A program made the position numbers and the translations under genes. Of a stretch of 64,000 nt of DNA, positions 48,651-61,502 are shown piece by piece. The stretch comes from Cichorium intybus (lineage: Eukaryota > Streptophyta > Magnoliopsida > Asterales > Asteraceae). The stretch lies in contig JAKNSD010000069.1 of the NCBI GenBank assembly GCA_023525715.1, positions 558,001 through 622,000 on the forward strand. Direction: 5' to 3'. Every line of letters starts with the position of its first letter. The stretch's first letter is position 1. A model generated the notes under the pieces. It did no database searches, was not told the DNA's origin, and saw only the letters and a program-made list of their open reading frames with translations.

Positions 48651-49397
48651 TCGCATGTTTTACTTCCCGAATAATTTGATTATTCGAAAGGTCCACAGTC
48701 GCTCATACTTTGGGAAGTAAGTATTGAATCAAGACTGTCATGAATTGGATTGTAGACTGTCTAACGAGTTAGACATAGCAACAGCATTGCTACAACGTTC
48801 ATGAGTACTTAGAAATAGAGATTTGTGTATTGGATAAACCCACACTCAAATAATTGCTTCATGGATTATATCACGAGCAATTTTTGAGACGATAATATCT
48901 TATGGTCTTGAAGCGGAGACATATGAGTTGAAATTTACAAGTCGGTTGTACATTGACAATGCGTAAACGCATCGGTAACTTGATGTTATAAAACGTTTTA
49001 TTGTGCACAATTTTGATGAGTAAAAGATACAAGCATATGAGTCGAAGCTTATTCGTTCCTTGAACCTGATGGGAAACATATATCTGTAGGCCTCTCGATG
49101 ATTTTGAAGTTAACTAAAGTGCTGGCCGGCTAGGACTGAATTGATGTGTTCAATTAGCAGTCTTAAAGTCATATGCAAATCAGAAATCGAGAAACAGAGT
49201 ATCGGACCAAGATTGATCTTAATCCATGTCTTGAGTCTGAAAAATATCTTGTTGGACGGAGGATCATATGATCACTTATCTTAGGACACAGAACTGACTG
49301 GGTCAGAGTTCGGCAGCATGCTTTTGGAAGCTACAATTTGCTGGTCAATTTAGAAGATATATTGAATTATAGTCATAGACTTATCCAAGTTGGAGAC
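48651..49397 (+). other. Shared 3' block of element H
   Basis: Homologous to A 4790-5522, with hairpin GAATAAT-TTG-ATTATTC near 48671. The polypurine tract here is AAGTTGGAGAC, one T interrupting the usual purines. Confidence 0.8.
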
Positions 49398-50160
49398 TGT
49401 TGGATTAGGTGTCTAAGCCATGACTATAATTTAGGAATATACTTGATTGATGGCAGCACAGTCCTTTTGGGTTGCCCTCAAAACCTAGCAGAGGACAAGA
49501 TAACTTAAAGAGAGAGAAAAATATGATTTATTAATATATTATGAGAATAATATATTAATTAGAAATCATAATATTTAGTTAATAATTGATCAGAAATTAA
49601 TTGGAATTAATTTTGGGATTAATTGGATTAATTAAAGGTGCAAGGGCTGAATTGTAATTGTTCAATAGTTAAGCAATTGAAAATTAGGGCATACCTAATT
49701 GGGTTGAACGAAATTGAGGCCTAAGGTCTTAGGGTTTCGCATTCCTTAATGGGTATTGGCATTATTTATGGGAGTGATAAGTTATATGATAAAAGCCTTA
49801 TCATATCAGTATCTTAAATAAGGCAGTTATACTCCTTATTGCTTATCACCTGGAGGCTATAAATAAAGGCCTCCTCCACCCCTCATAAGCCACGAAATTC
49901 TAAGGGTTTCTACCCTTCTCTTCTCTTGTTTTCTTGCTTGCTTGGTTCTGGGTGTGAACCATTAGAGGCACGATACATGTAGTGCTTGCTTCCAAGAGAT
50001 CTAAGGATCTAAAGGTTAGTTTTTCTTATTTATTTCTTTAGAAATTTATTATTGGCCTTTAGGGTTTTGTTACATGTTCAATGATAGAAAAACATAGATC
50101 CTTTTCTAGGTTGCATGTGAACTTAGGATTATTTGTTCATAGATTGCAGAAAACCTTACA
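49398..50160 (+). repeat. 3' LTR of element H
   Basis: A 763-bp LTR matching 42890-43652, ending CTTACA. LINE sequence resumes at 50161. Confidence 0.92.
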
Positions 50161-50985
50161 GTTCCCACCATCTCGCCACTAATGCCCAAAGATCAAAGGC
50201 CACCTCACAAGAAAAGAAAAGATGATTGACTGTCTCCACATCCGTCATAGAAACCGGGCATAAGGTAGAATTCAAATCCATACCTCTCCTTTCCAGATTA
50301 ACTTTGGAAGTAAAACGATTCAACCTAAGTTTCCACATAAAAACATTCACCTTAGCAGGGAGAACCCGATTCCACCTGGTCTTCATATTCGACACCTCCA
50401 ATAACGAATTGTCAATCAAACTCCTACCCGACACCACCAAATATCCCCATGCTGAATCAGAATCCCATACCCAACCATCCTCCTTATTCGAAATCACCAC
50501 CTGGTCCACTAACACCTTCAAGGCTTGAAATTGATCTAACTCGACCCCACCACTCGGCACATGACGCAAAAACAGGCCCCAACAATGTAGATTCACTCTC
50601 TCCGCCACCATACAATTGTTATGTAAGTCCAAAGCAAACACACGATTAAACTTGTGGTGCAAACACACATCACCACACCACAGATCATTCCAAAATGAAG
50701 TTTTTCTTGCATCCCCTACATGTCGGTTACACTTAGCGAACAAATCGACCGCTTTTTCTTTCAAAAGGGCTATCGATTTTAAGATTTCTAACCAAGGACT
50801 ACCCCCCCCCCCCATGCCTGCGTAATCTATTCCACTCGACATCACCACCATGAATTGAATAAACCACCTTAGCCCACAAATCCCCCGGCCTTGTTCTAAA
50901 CCGCCAAATCCATTTAAACAATCAAGCACAATTCAAGCTAAAAATACTCCCAAACTTCCTAACTCCAAACTCACCATACTCCCAA
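50161..50985 (-). pseudogene. LINE ORF2 fragment (zf-RVT region), part 1
   Basis: Minus-strand frame with plant LINE ORF2 signatures: GSPWLEILKSI, TSFWNDLWCG, VFALDLHNN, then the zf-RVT domain RWNRVLPAKVNVFMWKLRLN and NHLFFSCEVA. It ends WWEL at H's edge. Upstream of a 12-base C run (50802-50813; G run in the coding sense), the LINE-like residues (RTRPGDLWAKVVYSIHGG) are in another frame, so the homopolymer carries a frameshift. The 5' end is truncated near 50985 next to Ty3 integrase sequence. I found no clear target duplication. Confidence 0.82.
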
Positions 50986-51356
50986 ACCTCCTTGGACCGT
51001 TGAATGTGTTGGAAAAGATTGGAAAACAAGCTTATCCACTTGAGTTGCCACCGGAGTTGCATGGAATTCACAATGTTTTCCACGTGTGTTACCTTAGGAA
51101 GTGGCTTGGGGATAAGGTCGACTTTCTACCTTTAGAAGAAATTCGGGTGGATGAAAACAAAAGACTCATAGAAGAACCGGAGAAGATTTTGGATAGGAAG
51201 GTTAAGAAGTTAAGGAAAAAGATGATTGAGTTGGTTCTTGTCAAGTGGAAACATTCTTCAGGGGCAAATCTCACGTGGGAAATGGAAGAAGAAATGCGGA
51301 AGAGATATCCATACCTTTTTGGAGAAGCTGAGATTCTGAGGACGGAATCTTCTTAA
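50986..51356 (+). pseudogene. Ty3 chromovirus integrase C-terminus and chromodomain
   Basis: Encodes GP-x-x-VLEKIGKQAYPLELP, GIHNVFHVCYLRKW, an acidic linker, and a chromodomain-like end (VLVKWKHSSGANLTWEMEEE followed by RYPYLF), the C-terminal end of a Tekay/Del-type Ty3 pol. The rest of that pol is missing, cut by the LINE edge. The TAA near 51354 is followed by purine-rich AAGGGGAAGG and then an LTR start at 51369. Frame open from the left edge; the ATG at 51000 is internal. Confidence 0.85.
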
Positions 51357-51368
51357 GGGGAAGGTAAT

Positions 51369-53460
51369 TGTAACATCCTCTATCTAGGGTAGATAATTTA
51401 ATGGATAAAATTAATAAATTAAATAATCATAGTAATTAACTTATATCAAATTAAATTAAAATGTGTATTTTAAGAAGTATTTAGTATAGAATGACTTATT
51501 AAAGGTATAAATGGAAACTCACCATATGGGATTCTAGAGGAAGGACTTGGTTTGTAATAAGTATTTCACATGTGGTGGAGAAGGACCTTTAGTGCAAAAA
51601 TGAGATAATTTACTTTCTAGAGGGACTAGGTTGCAATAAGTGAAAAGATTGAAGTTTAAGTTGGGAGAAAACCCCAATTCTCTCATAAGTCACGATTTTG
51701 AAGAAGGAGAAGGGAGGGAGAGGCGATTTCAAGGGAAGTCTAGAGAGGGAGACTCTTTTCCAGCAAGATCTAAGTGAATTACATCAACTATTTGAAGATT
51801 CAAGGTAAGAAATCTAATCTTCATGTCGGAAACCCACCATTTTGGGTAGATCAAGTTCAACTTCGAATTTCATGGTTCGGGGAGATGAGCTCTATGATCC
51901 CAAAGATGTATATTGTGTATTCTAGTGATTATCTCTTCCCAATTTGATTGTCTTATGCTTGGAGAATCATTTAGAATGCTTGTTGAGTCAACATGAACCC
52001 TAATATTTGGGGAAAACCCATCAATAGGTGAAACCTTGATGATTGGATCAACTTGCATCTTAAATGTGTTCTATGAAGAGTTAGTGAGTTCCTAGTGATT
52101 TCAAATCAATGGAATAAGGAACCCCTTTAATTATTGATCAATTGGTTGAATGGAATTGGATATTCCTTGGTCTAAGCTTATGAAGCAAATTTGGGATTAT
52201 GGCATGGATTTGAGTTATGGATATGTTATTAGATGATTTTTTTGGACCAAACGGTGGGAAGTTTGGGTAGATATAATGTCCTTTTGATACATGAGAGATT
52301 GGTGTTGTATTAGACATTGAATGGGACCAAAATGAGGTGAAAATGACCAAAATCGGAGTTGGAACTGAACACAACACGACCCGTGCTGAAGAAGCACGAC
52401 CCGTGCGGTTTGGATCCGTGAGTTACACGACCCGTGTAACCCACTACACGACCCGTGTCAGGATCTGGTCAGTTTTGGGTACTTTTTGAGTTTGGGCTTT
52501 GGGTCCTAAGGCTTAAGCTAAATTCTAGGCAATGTTTAACTAAGATTTCACTCCTAATTAGTGAAGTTTAATTAGTCTTAGAACGATTAGTAATAATAGA
52601 AATTATCTCTTGTAGGTGAGGAGTAATTGAAGTAGAAGCAAAGAAGTAGCACTCTCCTTGGAGTTTAAGGAAGGTGAGTTACCGGGAGTACACATCCTTA
52701 TCTATGATTTACATTTGAATTCTAAACTACTTTATTCACAACATATTATGTGCTATGTGTTGAATAACTATTACTTGTGCATAACATTAAATGATTTGCT
52801 AAGGAGTTTCTCCAAGTAACCAAACTATAATTTTATTGAAAGATGTCTTGATCATTCCTCCATGCATTTCATATAGGAGGGGTGGACCGTGTGAACCTTG
52901 TAACAAAGATGTGACGATTGTGCCGGATTTAGGGAAATCACGGGTTAATACCCATATGAGTTGTTTGTCCCGGATTTAGGGAAAACTGTTCCCGACTATA
53001 GGGAACCGCATGAGGGATTTGCTAACCCTCATGCGACTAGTGTGGTGGTCACTAGTTCTAGTTTAGCCTGTACGGGGATCGGGCGACATGCTTCGTGCGT
53101 GTTGTTCGTGAACTTAGATAGGTGCCACTGTGGTGAGTTGGACTTCTAAGAGATTGACATGGGGTGGGATAGTTGCATTCATGCATCATACTGCATATCA
53201 TAACTATCTGGTTGAGTAAACTTTCAAAATGTTCAAATGAGTTCAAATAAGTATAAAACTAATATTTTGGAGGTTGTCTTGAGTGATAAGGTTTTCCTTT
53301 TACTCACAATGAGATAACCTCGGATAACTCACTAGGCATTTCAATTGCCTAACTGTTTTGATGTGTACTCAGGTTAAGGATAGGAGCTTGTGACGAGGCG
53401 AGGGCTTTTAGAAGACCACAGGTTGTGTGGCCATTTGAACCGTGTCTTGTACCTTGAATT
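51369..53460 (+). repeat. Ty3 LTR, part 1
   Basis: Starts TGTAACATCCTC after a purine tract. It continues after element J at 61219 and ends ...GGGGTATCACA at 61363, about 2,237 bp in total. It contains four copies of CACGACCCGTG (52375-52457). The last five bases, GAATT, are J's target duplication. No second LTR is visible for comparison, so the ends are inferred. Confidence 0.6.
52375..52457. repeat. Four copies of CACGACCCGTG
   Basis: Copies at 52375, 52395, 52426 and 52447. Each is an imperfect palindrome, with flanks GC...GC or AC...GT extending the symmetry, and the spacing varies (20, 31, 21). They lie inside the Ty3 LTR; role unknown. Confidence 0.85.
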
Positions 53461-53846
53461 TGAAAGGTTTTCTGCAACTATGAACTAAAAATCCTAAGTT
53501 CACATGCAACCTATATAGATCTAGGTTTTCTTCTAATTAAACATATAACATATCCTAGAAGGCCAGAAGAAATTAACTAAAAGAATAAAATAAGAAACAC
53601 TAACCTTTTAGGATTTCTTAGAAACCAAGCAGCACAAATGTCCTGCCTCAAATGAAGTCACATCCTAGCAGGAGCTCTTGGCCGAAAATTCTTGAGAGAA
53701 AGAGAGTAAAAAACGTGGTCCTAGGGATAGGGAAGCCTCCCTATTTATAGCCTCCATGTGGTGATCAGATAATCGTTACAGATAAACCTTTTTGAATTCG
53801 AATTAAGATAAACTATTATTTTAATCATTCAAACCACATTTATCTG

Positions 53847-53943
<97 letters not shown>

Positions 53944-54276
53944 AAATATATATATATCTATATATATATTTTCGGCCACCACATGGTCACTCACACTGCC
54001 ACTTACTCAACTATTGAATAATTATAGTTTTAGTCCCTACACCTTTAATTAATTAATTTAACTGCCAAATTAATTCCAATTAATTCCAGAAAAATTTCTA
54101 ATTAATTATTATAGTTTCTAATTAATATATTATCACTTAAATACATTAATAAACTATTTATTTAATTTCTATTGATTTATTAATCATATAATAAATCAAT
54201 CTTTCTCTCTACCAGACTTTCTGCCAATCCTCCAACTATGAGGGCAACCCAAATGGCTTAGACACCTAATCCAACA
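53461..54276 (-). repeat. 3' LTR of element J
   Basis: An 816-bp LTR with a 92-bp TA tract (53849-53940). Compared with the 5' LTR it lacks about 50 bp between CCCAAATG and GGCTTAGAC, with ATG microhomology at the break. Confidence 0.93.
53849..53940. repeat. (TA)n microsatellite
   Basis: In J's 3' LTR, same U3 position as in B. It is followed by CGAAAATATATATATC and another TA run. Confidence 0.97.
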
Positions 54277-55030
54277 GTCTCCCACTTGGATAAGTCTATG
54301 ACTAAAATTACCAATTTACCCTCTAATTAATTTAGCAACTGTAGCTTCCTAGAAACCGCTGCCGAACTCTGACCTAGTCAATTCTGTCCAAAGGTAAGTG
54401 ATCAGATGATCCTTCGTTCAAAAATATATTTTTAGACACGAGACATGGATTGAGATCAATCTCTGTCCGATACTCTGTTCCTCGATTTCCGATTCTGCTT
54501 ATGACTTTAGAACTTCTAATTGAACACATCAATTTAGTCCAGGCTGGCCAGCACTTTAGTCAACTTCAAAATCATCGAGAGGCCTACAGATATATGTTTC
54601 CCAACAGGGTCAATGAACGAATAAGCTTCGACTCATATGCTTATATATTTTACCAGTCAAATCATTCACAACAACACGTTTTATAACATCGAGTTACCGA
54701 TACGTTTTCGTATTATCAATGAACAACTGCCTTGTAAATTATAACTCATATCTCTCTACTTGAAGATCATAGGATATTATCGTCTCAATATTGCTTGTGA
54801 TATAATCCATGAAGCAATCTATTGAGCGTGGGTTTATCCAATACTCAAATCTCTATTTCTAAGGACTCATGAATGTTGTAGCAATCCTATTGCTATGCCT
54901 AACTCCTTAGACAGTCTACAAATCAATTCACGACAGTCTTGATTCAATACTTACTTCCCAAAGTATGAGCGACTGTGGACCTTTCTGAATAATTAAATTA
55001 TTCGGGAAGTAAAACATGCGAAAGCGAAAC
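54277..55030 (-). other. Shared 3' block of element J
   Basis: Minus-strand homologue of A 4790-5522, with the polypurine tract next to the LTR and hairpin GAATAATTAAATTATTC near 54986-55003. No gene. Confidence 0.8.
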
Positions 55031-58000
55031 ATAAAGATCTGACTGGCAGCTACTCTTGCTTATTACCAAGTCTCCACAAGGTAATCACCAAGTCGGACCT
55101 TGTCATAAACTATTATCGGTTTCAGGATTCCTTTTAAACTTTCAATTCTAATTTTACATCTATGTCTTAATGAACCTTACACTCTTTCTATGTATCCAAA
55201 GTATCTTATACTTATACACTTTATTGCAGATGATCCAATCGGATGCTCATCCGATAACATCTCAATAAGTTATCCTGTCAATTTCTTTTCTAACTCCATT
55301 CTGGTAATGTGTACTGTGACTTCCTATGGTTCTGGGGTCTTTAGTCTACTTGACTGCACCCCTAAGACTATTTCGAGGTGTTATGATGTGCCGGTGAACC
55401 ACACGCGTTCCATCAGAATACCAACGAGACTTTGTAACCATGAAGTCCATTAACATCATGTCCTGATGTTAATAATTACCACTTTGAAAATCTTTCAAAT
55501 TAATACTATCACTTTCACCCTAATCATTTCCAAATGAATTCTCACTTTAGTTCAACCAATCCATCCAGTATTCCCAGCCAGGCAATGTCCTGAATCCAAC
55601 TTACTATGCCCTAAGCATTAAGTTATCAGGACATGTTCATGACTTTATGATCGATCCAAAACTTGTGGAACCCGATCTAATCCTATTCCAAACCCTTTCG
55701 GAATCCAAGGATTATTTATAATCCTTTGTGTCATGATTTTCGAAAAACTATTTTCCTTTCGGAGACTTTTCTCGTGCATCTTGAATCTTATCAAGATCAT
55801 GCTTACAATGGCTAGGTCTATGCTGGTGATTTCATCTTTCCAATAGATGACTGTGAATTACATGAGTATGTTGCACCTTCTTTATTTCTTTCATGCCAAG
55901 TCATCACACTTTGCAATGACAAGAAAAACTTTTCCTAAGTCTATGCATCTTGAATCTCATCAAGATCATCTTGGCAGAATCTGGATCTATCTTATAGACG
56001 TTTACAACCACCTGAGTATGCCGTATTTCTATTAAGGCTTTCATAGCGATCCGTCTCTTAACACCAAGTCTTTACACTTCGTAATGAAAAGAGACGTTTT
56101 CTAGAACCATTATTTATCCCACATGTGGGGATAGTGGATAACGGCGACTCCCACTGGCTTTGACACGGTTATAGGCTATTCACAAAATCCAGGACTTATG
56201 GTACATTTTGAGAATCCAAACCTTTCTGACATTTTAATGGAAATCTTTCAGCCCTTTCTCAAAATCCAATCCTTTGGCATATTTTGAGAATCTGAATATC
56301 CTTTCTTGCGAGATGCCCGTGGGACGAAACCCGGGGCTATGTACCTTTTGTAATGGCATGCTCTATGTGTGTCCCTGTTAGTGTGCCGGTAAACCACACA
56401 TGCTCCACTAACGACTCACACTATGCCATGCAGAATCCTCTCAGATTTCATCTTCAATTAAGAGTGCTTTACTCGGTATCAATTGCTTGACTCTGAGTAT
56501 CGATTCACTCAACTAGATGCTCTGAAGGTATGTATATGTCCATGTTGCTTTCTTTTGATGATTCAGTTACTCCCACTGGTTTTTAGACCAGGTGTAAAAT
56601 CAATCAAATTTTCACACAGACCGTGTCTCGTCCTAACGTCCTCTTATTTGGCAGCAGCCGGGATCACCAATGCTTCCAAGTAGTCGGATTGCAAATCCGT
56701 ACCAACTGTAGTGTTTTACTACTAATCAGTATGTCACCCCGATCACAACTACTTATGATGGTGATCAATACTACTGGTTAAGAGGAGATTATGTCAGTTG
56801 TAAAGCAGAAATCTTATTTCTGCTCCAAGCCTAGTGATGACTAAAAGGTTCTTTCATTGCTAATCCTAAACTCATTTAGGACTGTCCCAACTCCCACTGT
56901 TTCCTTAGACCATGAGTTCTTTCTAAAAGAGCTCTTTAGTTACAGTGGGATAGCTAATGAAACGACAATGCTGATCAAGTTCAGCTGGTCATGAGGTTCA
57001 GATGAACACTACAAGACCCTGGACTTTCTATGTACAAGTGGGATAATCCCAGCTTTACATTTCAGGCAGTGTTTGCAAGAGCTACTTAGTCTAGGATGTG
57101 GTCAGAGTATGGTTTATATGGACTCACTGGTATAGTGTTCATCTTATTGGAAACTAATTTGCAATGTATCTCATACACCGAGGATCGAACTGTTTCGACC
57201 AATGCTCCATTATCTTCCCTAAGACACATTATAACCATTAATATTCTTGGAAGAGAATGAACTGTGAAATCTTTTTCTCAGTTTATGTTATCGCTCAGGT
57301 TCTGTGGAACTTGTACTTCCTTTGAAGTCCTTGAACTGTTCGAGGTTTCAATTCAATTGCTTATCCCGATTAGCAATGTCATATTCGTCATACCGAATGA
57401 TGAACATCGTGAAGTACAAACAATTGTGTTCTATATCAAGATTCTAGCAATACACAACAACAGGTGTGTCCGTTGCTCTTAATCTCAATGTCCTTTACAT
57501 ATCTATGTAAACTTATGACTTTGTTCAAGACTTGCAATCTTCAGTTGACTCTAAGTCAACTGATTCCAAAATCCTATCCTCTGGATCTTTGGGTGATTCA
57601 TTTCTTGCCACATGTGCTTTATAAAGAACTTAATCATCATCTGACTCCAAGTCAGATGATTCCAAAGTCCTGTCCAACTGGACCTTTGGTTGATTCATTT
57701 ATTAACACATTAAGAAATCAATTCATCAAGTGACTCTAAGTCAAATGATTCTAAGGTCATGTCCAACTGGACCTATGGTTGAATTGATTCTTATAACATT
57801 TGTATTAAGAATCATAAATGACACAATTCTTGAATCCAAACACTTTGGATGCATCAACATTCAAGTTATTACTAATCATACATTCAACACATTCATATAT
57901 CATTTCAAGGATAATTTCACACAACAGGTGTTAAAATAAAATATGACAATTTTATTAAAAAAAAATTCTTGAACAATGTAATAGACAATGTCAAAAATGT

Positions 58001-58041
58001 ATCTAAAGACTAATAACAATATTCCAATATCTATCTAAACT
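55031..58041 (-). other. Non-coding domain of element J
   Basis: Homologous to E 34744-37802. It contains leader-type hairpins near 55385-55430 and 56360-56420 and a tandem hairpin array (57540-57790). Near gag the protease relic (about 58135-58165) is out of use. No convincing frame. Confidence 0.7.
57540..57790 (-). repeat. Tandem hairpin repeats of element J
   Basis: Units contain near-perfect hairpins such as ATCATCTGACT-CCA-AGTCAGATGAT (57638-57662) and CAGTTGACT-CTA-AGTCAACTG (57543-57563). The arm base before TGACT differs between units and is matched on the other side. Confidence 0.75.
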
Positions 58042-58956
58042 TCAAAACTGCACGAGCTGGAGATCCAATCCAAATGGGCTCCTATACGCCAGAGTCGCGT
58101 GCCTTCTTGATTCCCTGCATACACACCAAAATGCGACTGTCACATTATGTATCAAGAAATCCTGGAACAGGAGTTTTGAGGTTTTTAGATATACCTGAGC
58201 TTTCAAAAGAGTTGGAGCGTCTTCCAACCTTTCCGTGACTGTATCCGATTTAGCGGATTCCCAGTTTGAGACATGTCCAGTCGATCTCGACCGTTTCTTG
58301 TTACGTCTCTTCACTGGACTTAATCCAGAAGTAGCCGAGCCATTGGAGCTATGCCTGTCCAAGAGTGACTCGTATAAAGTCAACAGTGGACGCATTTCCA
58401 TGAGGGTCTTTTTCTGGTCTTCTTTTCTATACGTCTGAATGAACAGATCGTACTCATTTGTCAGCGAAGCGAGCAGGATGTTAACACTCTCCTCCTGACT
58501 CATGGGATGACCAAGTTTATATAACTCGCCTATGTACCTTTCAATCTGAAGAACATGCGAATTGATGCTACTTCCTCCCTTTAGCTTGCACTCTGCAAGT
58601 CTTCTGAGGATTCTAGCTCGTTCCTCTTCAACTGGTTTTTGGAACCTTTCCTCCACCAGTTGCATCAACTCATATGGCCCCAAGGATTCAAAATCCTTGC
58701 GGAACTCGGGGTCAATGGTTGATAGCATGAGGTCACGAATCTCTTCGGATTCATCATAAGACCCTTTTATGATGACTTGTTCCGATGGAACTAGGATCGG
58801 ATACTCGGTGAGATGTAGCTTGCCAGCAATGCCGAGACCCAGTCTCCAATTGCGAAGCCATTCATTACAGTTGAGGCCAGTCAGCCTTTCCATATTAAGC
58901 AGGTGCATTCTGAGGCTTTCAGAAATGGGTGAAGGAGGAGAATTGACACTTGACAT
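58042..58956 (-). CDS. Gag-like protein of gag-only element J
   Basis: A 304-residue open frame. Residues 1 to about 240 align closely with E's Gag: SPPSPISESLRMHLLNMERL, LTGLNCNEWLRNW, STIDPEFRKDFESLGPYELM, VEERFQKPVEEERARILRRL and the basic stretch KRRNKKRSRS. A seven-base loss relative to E just after EDAP shifts the last 60 or so residues into a different frame, so the C terminus is unrelated to E's. There is no zinc knuckle. The ATG follows CCTTTATAG. Likely a capsid-type protein of the non-autonomous family. Confidence 0.8.
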   Translation of the reverse strand: MSSVNSPPSPISESLRMHLLNMERLTGLNCNEWLRNWRLGLGIAGKLHLTEYPILVPSEQVIIKGSYDESEEIRDLMLSTIDPEFRKDFESLGPYELMQLVEERFQKPVEEERARILRRLAECKLKGGSSINSHVLQIERYIGELYKLGHPMSQEESVNILLASLTNEYDLFIQTYRKEDQKKTLMEMRPLLTLYESLLDRHSSNGSATSGLSPVKRRNKKRSRSTGHVSNWESAKSDTVTERLEDAPTLLKAQVYLKTSKLLFQDFLIHNVTVAFWCVCRESRRHATLAYRSPFGLDLQLVQF

Positions 58957-60319
58957 CTATAAAGGAAATAGAATTTATTAGTTTAACTGTTCCTTTTAAA
59001 TAATTACCCAATATATTATTTATTAAGGCTAGGATCCAAAATACCCCAACTATGGTGTGAAGAGGGATGCCGTAATCACAACATAATGGTCATTAAGGTA
59101 GATAAACACTTATCAATTTCATCTTATGAAATTCCTAGATCTGTTGAGATTCATTAAACTCTTCAATGGCATGTTTAATCGCGGATGTGCTCCACTGTTT
59201 GTGACTGGGATGACGAGGATCACAAACTGGATGTGAATAACCATGCAAATTAGCTTGGTACTCTCGGGTTAATTATCATCTCTAATTGATGTGCCGATAA
59301 ACCACACACGCTCCATCAACAATGATAATACCCGGGAAACCCATTGCAACTCTTTATGAACCCCTATTGGCATGCCGGTAAACCACACACGTTCTACCAA
59401 TGTTTCATAAAGTGCAATGTGCAATTTCATGGATTAGCACCAATTCACATTTTTCCTAAAGTAACTAGATTTGGGTTTTATTAAGTGTTCTAGTACTTTG
59501 AATCATTATACTTTTAGTGATTATTAGGCGGTCCTATCAAACCTGTTCGGCTAACGACCCTCCACTGATCAGGCGAGCGGTGGGCGAGAGTATTCACCCA
59601 TTAGACCGCCATTTTATAGGCAGTCTCCTTATACCCAGTTTATAGACCAGCTTCGTGAATGAGGCCTACTAATGATTTGACTAACCATTTTAATCTTATA
59701 CACATAATAATAACTCCCTAATTATAATATATATAAGATGTAATTTTTTAAACCATTTAAAAAATTGTTTCTGGTTTATCTTTTAATTTATTGCCAATTT
59801 AAACAATTAAATTTCAAATTAAATTAAACCTTAAAATCGATTTTAATTATCTTTTAATTAACCAATTAATTAAATTAATTAAATTTGATATTTTAAATCT
59901 TTTAAAATATTTTAGGATTTATCTATTTAATTTTCGCCAATTTAAACAATTAAATTTAAAATTAAATTAAATCCTTGAATTATCTTTTAATTACCAATTA
60001 ATTAAATTAATTCAAATGTAGATAGGTTTTATCAAATTAATCAAATTAATTAAAAACTATCCTAATCCCTTAATTTTCGATTTTAGGATAAAAGGTTTTA
60101 AGGTTTATCTTTTAAACAATTTAAAGTTACCAAAAATAAAATACCTTTTAAACTAATCCACAAAAATCGCCAAATATAGGGGAGGGGCTAGGGTTTTCAA
60201 AACCCTAACCCTAATTGTCGATTTGCCCAAAATTAGGGTTTAGAGACAATAAACCCTAATTACAAGGAAAGCAGTTATAGCAATTTAACAAGAAAAACAA
60301 CCAAATGCTCTGATACCAC
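58957..60319 (-). other. 5' leader and primer site of element J
   Basis: Leader with hairpin 1 (about 59345-59412), hairpin 2 (59261-59340) and hairpin 4 near 59154-59170. The primer site (60307-60319) reads GTGGTATCAGAGC on the minus strand. It ends AAACTAATAAATTC...CCTTTATAG before gag. The candidate intron 58957-60463 is 1,507 nt. Confidence 0.87.
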
Positions 60320-61213
<894 letters not shown>

Positions 61214-61218
61214 GAATT

Positions 61219-61363
61219 ATGATATCACCTCGCTATACGTTTTAAACTAATTTTTAACTGTTTTGGGACCTATTTTTCCGCAAGGATGAGACTTATTTTG
61301 AACTAATGGTATTTTTATGATAATTAATGATTCAAATATAATTTCCTAGCGAGGGGTATCACA
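61219..61363 (+). repeat. Ty3 LTR, part 2
   Basis: Continuation of 51369-53460 after J. It ends TAGCGAGGGGTATCACA and is followed by a tRNA-Met primer site. Confidence 0.6.
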
Positions 61364-61502
61364 ATTTGGTATCAGAGCATCGGTTTAAGTGAACTAGGTG
61401 CTAGGATTAGTACTTAGACTTAAACTTAAGGTGCTCATGAGTGAGGGTTATGTATTAGCTAATTAATTGTATATTATAATATTGATGTTCATCTTCCTCA
61501 AA
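61364..61502 (+). other. Primer site and short leader of second Ty3 element
   Basis: TGGTATCAGAGC at 61367-61378 matches the 3' end complement of initiator tRNA-Met. A short leader follows to the gag ATG at 61503. Confidence 0.8.

Larger units (their letters stand above)
42890..50160 (+). mobile_element. Copia-like gag-only element H
   Basis: A complete 7,271-bp element inserted in a LINE. Target duplications GTTTC (42885-42889) and GTTCC (50161-50165) differ at one base. LTRs of equal 763-bp length (42890-43652, 49398-50160). Primer site, leader, broken gag, non-coding domain and shared 3' block are all present; there is no pol. Confidence 0.92.

Noticed and set aside
51870..52397. Several 60-79-residue frames in the Ty3 LTR
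   Set aside because: Overlapping frames on the minus strand with no family resemblance; typical of random open stretches.
55190..55453. An 87-residue plus-strand frame as a small gene
   Set aside because: It lies antisense within J's non-coding domain and is not kept in E or H.
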